From the NCBI GenBank assembly GCA_900552055.1, contig URYI01000061.1:1-10832 (forward strand): 10,832 bases of DNA. Reading direction: 5' to 3'. Within the stretch, counting starts at the first letter, position 1; every line of letters starts with the position of its first letter. The translations under genes were made by a program, and so were the position numbers. Shown in pieces: positions 6,127 through 10,832 of the stretch. The notes beneath the pieces are model-generated. The model did not search any database. It was not told the DNA's origin and saw only the letters and a program-made list of their open reading frames with translations. The DNA comes from an uncultured Eubacteriales bacterium (GTDB lineage Bacteria; Bacillota; Clostridia; Christensenellales; QALW01).

Positions 6127-7309
6127 GTATATCCTCTCCTCTGTAGCGGGCGATGGCGGCGCAGTCCTTATCACCCCTGCCCGATATTGTAATAACTATA
6201 ATCTGCTCTTTATCCATTGACGGCGCGAGCTTAAGCGCGTACGAGACGGCGTGAGCCGATTCTATTGCAGGAATAATGCCCTCGGTCCGGGCCAGGTATT
6301 CAAAGGCGCAGACTGCCTCGTCGTCCGTCACTGGAACATATTCGGCTCTGCCTATGTCGTGCAGATATGCGTGTTCCGGGCCCACTCCGGGATAATCCAG
6401 CCCCGCGGAAATAGAATAGACAGGCGCAATCTGGCCGTATTCGTCCTGGCAGAAATAGGATTTCATGCCGTGGAAAATACCCAGCCTGCCTGTATTGATG
6501 GTAGCCGCCGTTTCAAATGTGTCTATGCCTCTGCCTGCCGCTTCGCAGCCAATAAGCCTTACGCTTTTATCGTGGATGAAATGATAGAAACTGCCTATGG
6601 CGTTAGAGCCGCCGCCGACGCAGGCGATAACCGCGTCGGGCAGCCGTCCTTCCTTTTCCTGAAGCTGCGATTTGATTTCTTTAGAAATAACCGCCTGAAA
6701 ATCACGCACCATTTTGGGGAACGGATGCGGCCCCATAACCGAGCCAAGGCAGTAATGAGTGTCGTTAATTCGGGAGGTCCATTCGCGCATGGCTTCGGAA
6801 ACTGCGTCTTTTAACGTAGCCGTTCCCGTTTTGACCGAAACGACCTCCGCTCCCAGCAGGCGCATGCGGTATACGTTGAGAGCCTGGCGGCGAGTGTCCT
6901 CTTCGCCCATAAAGACGACGCATTCCATCCCCATTAAAGCGGCGGCAGTGGCGGTAGCAACGCCGTGCTGGCCGGCGCCGGTTTCTGCAATAAGCCGGGT
7001 TTTGCCCATTTTTTTTGCCAGCAGGGCTTGGCCGAGCACGTTATTGATTTTGTGCGCGCCTGTATGATTAAGGTCTTCCCGCTTAAGATAAATTTTTGCG
7101 CCTCCGAGGTCTTTGGTCATTTTTTCAGCATAGTAAAGCCGTGAAGGCCGTCCGGCGTATTCGTTCAGGAGTTTATTCAGCTCCCTGTTGAATTCTGGCT
7201 CCTCTTTATAATAATTATAAGCTTCTTCCAGCTCAATAACAGCATTCATCAGGGTTTCGGGAATATATTGCCCGCCATGAATGCCAAATCGTCCGTTTGG
7301 GTTTGTCAT
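6119..7309 (-). CDS. trpB: Tryptophan synthase beta subunit
   Basis: TrpB is the PLP enzyme that joins indole and serine to give tryptophan. The 396-aa product fits the TrpB1 class that works with TrpA. The PLP lysine is Lys87 in [10 protein letters not shown], the catalytic glutamate is Glu109 in AETGAGQHG, and the phosphate-binding loop GGGSNA is at 232-237. These lysine and glutamate positions are identical to Salmonella numbering. The C-terminus carries ISGRGDKD. The ATG at 7309 overlaps the trpF stop by 4 nt (ATGA) and follows AAAGGA with about 6-7 nt spacing. No missing residue was seen. Confidence 0.98.
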   Translation of the reverse strand: MTNPNGRFGIHGGQYIPETLMNAVIELEEAYNYYKEEPEFNRELNKLLNEYAGRPSRLYYAEKMTKDLGGAKIYLKREDLNHTGAHKINNVLGQALLAKKMGKTRLIAETGAGQHGVATATAAALMGMECVVFMGEEDTRRQALNVYRMRLLGAEVVSVKTGTATLKDAVSEAMREWTSRINDTHYCLGSVMGPHPFPKMVRDFQAVISKEIKSQLQEKEGRLPDAVIACVGGGSNAIGSFYHFIHDKSVRLIGCEAAGRGIDTFETAATINTGRLGIFHGMKSYFCQDEYGQIAPVYSISAGLDYPGVGPEHAYLHDIGRAEYVPVTDDEAVCAFEYLARTEGIIPAIESAHAVSYALKLAPSMDKEQIIVITISGRGDKDCAAIARYRGEDIHE

Positions 7310-7911
7310 AATGCTTCCTTTCTGACGGCACGAATAAATTCTGCCATCTTGCGAGTATCTTTCAGTCCGTTTGTTTCAATTCCTGAACTGACGTCCAGGG
7401 CATAGGGTTTTAAAATGCTTAAAGCGGCTTTTGCATTTTGCGCATTAAGCCCCCCGGCCAGAAAATACGGCCTTTTAATATTTTGAACCAGCTTCCAGTC
7501 AAAGGATGTGCCTGTGCCCGCGCCTGCGTCCAGCAAAATGCAGTCGGCAATGCTGTTTTGGGCCTTAATTACCTCCTCGACGCCGGTTATGCGGAAAGCC
7601 TGTATTATGGGCTTATGGGTGAGCCTGCGCAGCTGCTCTATATAATTATCTTCTTCATTGCCGTGCAGCTGAGCGATATCTATTATATCACTGTTCAGCA
7701 GTTCAGCCGCAAATTCGGGCTGCTGATTTACAAATACGCCCACCGCCTTTATGCCGGGGGATAGCAGGGATTTAAGCTCCAGCGCTTTTTCAGGCAAAAT
7801 ACAGCGCCTGCTTTGAGGGGCAAATACAAATCCGATATATTCTGGCTTTAATGCGTTTGCTCCTTCTATATCGCAGATCCGGGAAAGCCCGCAGAACTTT
7901 ACTTTAATCAT
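7306..7911 (-). CDS. trpF: Phosphoribosylanthranilate isomerase
   Basis: TrpF catalyses the Amadori rearrangement of N-(5'-phosphoribosyl)anthranilate to CdRP, the substrate of TrpC. The 201-aa TIM barrel is typical in length. The catalytic cysteine is Cys7 (VKFCGLS) and the catalytic aspartate is Asp128 ([10 protein letters not shown]). Phosphate-binding segments are [10 protein letters not shown] (about 151-160) and LDVSSGIET (172-180). It is a separate gene rather than a fusion to trpC. The ATG at 7911 overlaps the trpC stop by 4 nt. The upstream GGGGGA is a modest ribosome-binding site with a short spacer, so coupling to trpC probably matters. Confidence 0.97.
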   Translation of the reverse strand: MIKVKFCGLSRICDIEGANALKPEYIGFVFAPQSRRCILPEKALELKSLLSPGIKAVGVFVNQQPEFAAELLNSDIIDIAQLHGNEEDNYIEQLRRLTHKPIIQAFRITGVEEVIKAQNSIADCILLDAGAGTGTSFDWKLVQNIKRPYFLAGGLNAQNAKAALSILKPYALDVSSGIETNGLKDTRKMAEFIRAVRKEAL

Positions 7912-8690
7912 ATTTTCCCCCGCAGTTCGACCAGCTTGGCCTTTTTATCGGGCGCTCTCATAAGGCTTTCGCCGATTAATACGGCGTCGGCGCCTATATC
8001 CCGGAGCCTTTTAACGTCCTCCGCGCCGCTTACGCCGCTTTCGGACACAAAAAGCACTTCTTTGGGAACCAGCTCGCGCAGCCTGCGGCTGTTATCCGTA
8101 TCCACTGAAAAGTCCTTGAGATTGCGGTTATTTACGCCGACTATGCGCGCTCCTGCTTTTAGGGCCTGTTCAAGCTCAAATTGGTCGTGCGCTTCAACCA
8201 GGGCGGAAAGTCCCAGTTCATCGCAGATGTTGATATAATGCTTAAGTTCCTCCTGGGTCAGTATGGATACAATAAGCAGTACGGCCGCCGCGCCAAGCAG
8301 CTTTGCTTCATATATCATATACGGGTCAACGGTAAAATCCTTGCGCAGGCAGGGAAGGCTTACGTTAGCGGCTATATCCTTCAGATATTGGCTGCTGCCC
8401 AGGAACCATTTCGGCTCGGTCAGCACCGAGAGGCAGTCTGCTCCTCCTTCCTGGTATTCTTTTGCAATCTCCAGATAGGGGAAATAGGGTGCGATGAGCC
8501 CTTTAGAGGGAGAAGCCTTTTTGCATTCGCATATAAAAGCTATATCCTTGCCTTTTAACGCGTTCTCAAAGGCAAAATCTCCTTTGGGCAGGTTCAGGGC
8601 CTGCCGCTTGATTTCTTCAAGGGAGGTTTTACTTTTTGCCTGCTCGGTACGCTCTTGGGCATGGCGGGCGAGCTGTTCCAGAATGGTCAT
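7908..8690 (-). CDS. trpC: Indole-3-glycerol-phosphate synthase
   Basis: TrpC closes the indole ring, converting CdRP to indole-3-glycerol phosphate with loss of CO2 and water. The 260-aa product carries the full active-site set: Glu55 and Lys57 in [11 protein letters not shown], Lys117 in LRKDF, Glu166 in LVEAH, Asn187 in VNNRNL, and Glu217-Ser218 in VSESGVSG. The usual AEIK of the first motif is CECK here, with both catalytic residues kept. It is encoded alone, not fused to trpF. The start at 8690 overlaps the trpD stop by 4 nt and has a strong GGAGG with a 7-nt spacer. Confidence 0.98.
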   Translation of the reverse strand: MTILEQLARHAQERTEQAKSKTSLEEIKRQALNLPKGDFAFENALKGKDIAFICECKKASPSKGLIAPYFPYLEIAKEYQEGGADCLSVLTEPKWFLGSSQYLKDIAANVSLPCLRKDFTVDPYMIYEAKLLGAAAVLLIVSILTQEELKHYINICDELGLSALVEAHDQFELEQALKAGARIVGVNNRNLKDFSVDTDNSRRLRELVPKEVLFVSESGVSGAEDVKRLRDIGADAVLIGESLMRAPDKKAKLVELRGKI

Positions 8691-9718
8691 GCTTCCACCT
8701 CCGGAAGATTGCTGATTTCAATCAGTTTTTCCAGGGTCTTAAGCGCTTTGCCCGAATCGATTAACTCTTCCGCCAGGGTTACGCCCTCCTTCATGCTGTC
8801 TGCTTTGCCGCCTATATATAATGAGGCTCCGGCGTTCATTAAAACGGCGTTCCGTTTTGGGCCCTTTTCTCCGTTTAAAATGTTAAGGGTAATCTGGGCG
8901 TTTTGATTGGGCGCTCCGCCTTTTAAATCTGCTTTGGAGCAATATTCAAAGCCGAAATCCTGGGGAGCAATAACGTAGGATTTGAACCAGCCGTCTCTTA
9001 TCTCGCATATTTTTGTGGGCGCGCTCAAGGAGATTTCATCCAATTTATCCTGGCCGTATACGACCATGCCTCGTTTAACGCCGAGATTAATGAGCACCTG
9101 TGCAAGAGGTTCAACAAGATAGTCGTCGTAAACGCCTAAAAGCTGCATGGACGGCAGGCCGGGATTGGTCAGCGGGCCTAAAATATTGAATACCGTGCGG
9201 AAGCCCAGCTCCTTGCGGATTGCGCCTACATATTTCATGGAAGCGTGATATTTCTGCGCAAAGAAAAAGCACATGCCGGCTTCCTTTAAAAGCTGTATGC
9301 ATTTATTTGGGCTCTGCTGGATATTTACGCCCAGCGCTTCGAGGCAGTCGGCTGTTCCGCATTGGGAGGAGGCGGCGCGGTTGCCGTGTTTGGCTACCTT
9401 CATCCCGCCGGACGCCGCAACCAGAGCGGAGGTAGTGGAAATATTAAAGCTGTGCGCATTGTCGCCGCCTGTGCCCACAATTTCAAAAAGCTCCATATCT
9501 GTTTGAACCTTGGTAGCGTGCGCCCGCATGGCGGCGGCACAGCCTGCAATTTCATCCGTGGTTTCGGCCCGTGCGCTCTTTGTGGAAAGGGCGGCAAGAA
9601 AGGCAGCGTTCTGCGTAGGAGTAGTTTCTCCGCTCATTATTTCGTTCATTACGGCGTAGGCTTCATCGTAGGATAAATCCTCTTTATTTACTATTTTCAC
9701 TATAGCTTCTTTTATCAT
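8687..9718 (-). CDS. trpD: Anthranilate phosphoribosyltransferase
   Basis: TrpD transfers the phosphoribosyl group of PRPP to anthranilate. The 343-aa product is of usual size and shows both family signatures: the PRPP-binding [14 protein letters not shown] (residues 82-95) and [15 protein letters not shown] (110-124), followed by LEALG. The N-terminal helical domain ([23 protein letters not shown]) is also typical. It is not fused to a glutamine amidotransferase, which is supplied by the separate upstream trpG. The ATG at 9718 has AAAGGAG with a 9-nt spacer, and the trpG stop TAG lies within that spacer, 3 nt before the start. Confidence 0.98.
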   Translation of the reverse strand: MIKEAIVKIVNKEDLSYDEAYAVMNEIMSGETTPTQNAAFLAALSTKSARAETTDEIAGCAAAMRAHATKVQTDMELFEIVGTGGDNAHSFNISTTSALVAASGGMKVAKHGNRAASSQCGTADCLEALGVNIQQSPNKCIQLLKEAGMCFFFAQKYHASMKYVGAIRKELGFRTVFNILGPLTNPGLPSMQLLGVYDDYLVEPLAQVLINLGVKRGMVVYGQDKLDEISLSAPTKICEIRDGWFKSYVIAPQDFGFEYCSKADLKGGAPNQNAQITLNILNGEKGPKRNAVLMNAGASLYIGGKADSMKEGVTLAEELIDSGKALKTLEKLIEISNLPEVEA

Positions 9719-9721
9719 ATT

Positions 9722-10291
9722 CTACATCTCCTTTATAAAGTTTTTGAGCATTGCTTTTCCGTCGGGCGTCATAATGGATTCCGGATGGAACTGTACTCCG
9801 TAAATGGGGTAATCCTTGTGCTGTACCGCCATTATTTCGCCGTCCAGGGTAAGGGCTGTTATTTTCAGGGGAGGCTTGAGGGTATCTCTGTCTGCCGCCA
9901 GGGAATGATACCGTGCGACCGATATGATTTCAGGCAGGCCTTTAAAGAGCGGGCAGCCGGCATCCGGCTTTATCTTAGACTGTTTTCCGTGCATCAGCTC
10001 TTTTGCATAGGTTATTTTTGCGCCGAAGGCCGCGCAGATAGCCTGATGTCCGAGACAAACCCCAAGAATTGGGATATATGGTCCGAGCTCTTTAACTGCT
10101 TCAATTATAATGCCCGCATTTTCCGGACGGCCCGGACCGGGAGAGAGAATAATATGACTGGGGTTCAGATTTTTGATTTCTTTGGCCGTCATCTCGTCGT
10201 TCCGTATAACTTTTATATCCGGTTCAAGCTCTCCGATATACTGATACAGGTTGTATGAAAAGCTGTCGTAGTTATCAATAAGCAGTATCAT
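9722..10291 (-). CDS. trpG: Anthranilate synthase glutamine amidotransferase subunit
   Basis: TrpG releases ammonia from glutamine for anthranilate formation by TrpE. The 189-aa product is a class I glutamine amidotransferase. The nucleophile is Cys79 in GVCLGHQ, with His169 and Glu171 in VQFHPES, and the oxyanion loop is LSPGPGRP (49-56). Its place directly after trpE, with a 4-nt ATGA overlap, marks it as the tryptophan enzyme. A closely similar protein can also serve p-aminobenzoate synthase (PabA) in species with one shared copy, and the sequence alone cannot exclude such sharing. The ribosome-binding site is AGGAGG with a 7-nt spacer. Confidence 0.96.
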   Translation of the reverse strand: MILLIDNYDSFSYNLYQYIGELEPDIKVIRNDEMTAKEIKNLNPSHIILSPGPGRPENAGIIIEAVKELGPYIPILGVCLGHQAICAAFGAKITYAKELMHGKQSKIKPDAGCPLFKGLPEIISVARYHSLAADRDTLKPPLKITALTLDGEIMAVQHKDYPIYGVQFHPESIMTPDGKAMLKNFIKEM

Positions 10292-10832
10292 AATTCAGCC
10301 TCCTGCGCTAATTCCAGAGCTTTCAGCACTGCTCCGGCCTTATTCAGGCATTCCTCATATTCCTTTTCGGGAATTGAATCGGCTACAATTCCTGCTCCCG
10401 ACCTTACAAACACCCTGCCGTTTTTCTTATAGGCGATGCGTATTGCGATGCAGGTATCCATGTTGCCCGTAAAATCTATATAGCCGATGGCGCCGCCGTA
10501 AATGCCCCGCTTGCTGCCCTCCAGCTCATCAATAATCTGCATGGCGCGGAACTTGGGCGCCCCGCTAAGGGTCCCGGCAGGGAGCACCGCCTCAATGGCA
10601 TCCAGCGCGGTCTTGCCCGGTGCCAGCTGCCCCTCTACCTCAGATCCGATGTGCATCACATGGCTGAATTTCAGTATTCTGTGGTAAGCGCTGACTTTGA
10701 CGGAGCCAAAGGCGCTGACCCTGCCCAGGTCGTTGCGCCCCAGGTCCACCAGCATATTGTGCTCGCTTAGTTCATTTTTGTCTTGCAGCAGTCCGGCTTC
10801 TAACGCCGCGTCCTCTGCGGGGGTCTTGCCAC
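10288..10832 (-). CDS. trpE: Anthranilate synthase component I (3'-part of gene)
   Basis: The C-terminal part of the chorismate-binding enzyme that makes anthranilate from chorismate and ammonia. The coding frame runs off the window edge, starting two bases inside it with GKTPAED and continuing without interruption. The ATG at 10755 is therefore internal ([14 protein letters not shown]), not a start. Visible family motifs are [56 protein letters not shown] (in two adjoining parts) and [16 protein letters not shown], which make up much of the chorismate site. The N-terminal domain, with the LLES feedback site for tryptophan, is outside. The context with trpG favours TrpE over PabB. The stop overlaps the trpG start by 4 nt. 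Confidence 0.96.
   Translation of the reverse strand, partial: GKTPAEDAALEAGLLQDKNELSEHNMLVDLGRNDLGRVSAFGSVKVSAYHRILKFSHVMHIGSEVEGQLAPGKTALDAIEAVLPAGTLSGAPKFRAMQIIDELEGSKRGIYGGAIGYIDFTGNMDTCIAIRIAYKKNGRVFVRSGAGIVADSIPEKEYEECLNKAGAVLKALELAQEAEL

Noticed and set aside
6251..6814. A 187-codon plus-strand frame inside trpB
   Set aside because: It is fully antisense to trpB, whose catalytic motifs are intact. It is explained by codon bias of the real gene.
9785..10258. A 157-codon plus-strand frame inside trpG
   Set aside because: Antisense shadow of a well-supported glutamine amidotransferase, with no recognisable domain.
10288..10755. A short complete gene starting at the ATG at 10755
   Set aside because: The frame continues upstream to the window edge with typical TrpE sequence, so this ATG is internal and the gene is cut by the window.

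Overview
The window comes from an endospore-forming member of the Bacillota, most likely a Clostridia-type anaerobe of moderate GC. The reason is a complete spoIIIA sporulation operon (spoIIIAA to spoIIIAH) next to a complete-order clostridial-style tryptophan operon with separate trpG, trpC and trpF genes. I cannot name the genus from sequence alone. Every gene I can support is on the minus strand, so transcription runs from high to low coordinates.

Region 1 (10832 down to 5359) is the trp operon, in the order trpE (cut by the window edge), trpG, trpD, trpC, trpF, trpB, trpA. The genes are packed very tightly. Four junctions are 4-nt ATGA overlaps (E/G, D/C, C/F, F/B), B/A overlap by 8 nt, and G/D are 3 nt apart. 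This implies one transcript with coupled translation. Together the products convert chorismate to anthranilate (TrpE/TrpG), phosphoribosylanthranilate (TrpD), CdRP (TrpF), indole-glycerol phosphate (TrpC) and tryptophan (TrpA/TrpB). The operon ends at a clear intrinsic terminator (about 5279-5305). Any trp leader or attenuator would lie upstream of trpE, outside the window.

Region 2 (5278 down to 5067) is the non-coding stretch between the operons. It should carry the spoIIIA promoter. It has two small inverted repeats and only a weak candidate for a sigma-E-type promoter.

Region 3 (5066 down to 165) is spoIIIAA-AB-AC-AD-AE-AF-AG-AH. It encodes the mother-cell side of the SpoIIIA-SpoIIQ channel that spans the space between mother cell and forespore during engulfment. 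AA is the cytosolic ATPase, AB to AE are membrane proteins, and AF, AG and AH are bitopic proteins with ring-building or FliF/YscJ-like domains. The genes are close together except for a 103-nt gap between AA and AB. Several apparent long starts (AB, AF, AG, AH and trpA) are better replaced by internal ATGs with proper Shine-Dalgarno sequences. An intrinsic terminator sits just after spoIIIAH (121-151).

Region 4 (1 to about 97) holds no gene. It is a closely packed series of four perfect hairpins, each with a 3-nt loop, and runs off the window edge. This is the least explained part of the window. The rest is well-known biology in a somewhat unusual arrangement (trp directly upstream of spoIIIA).
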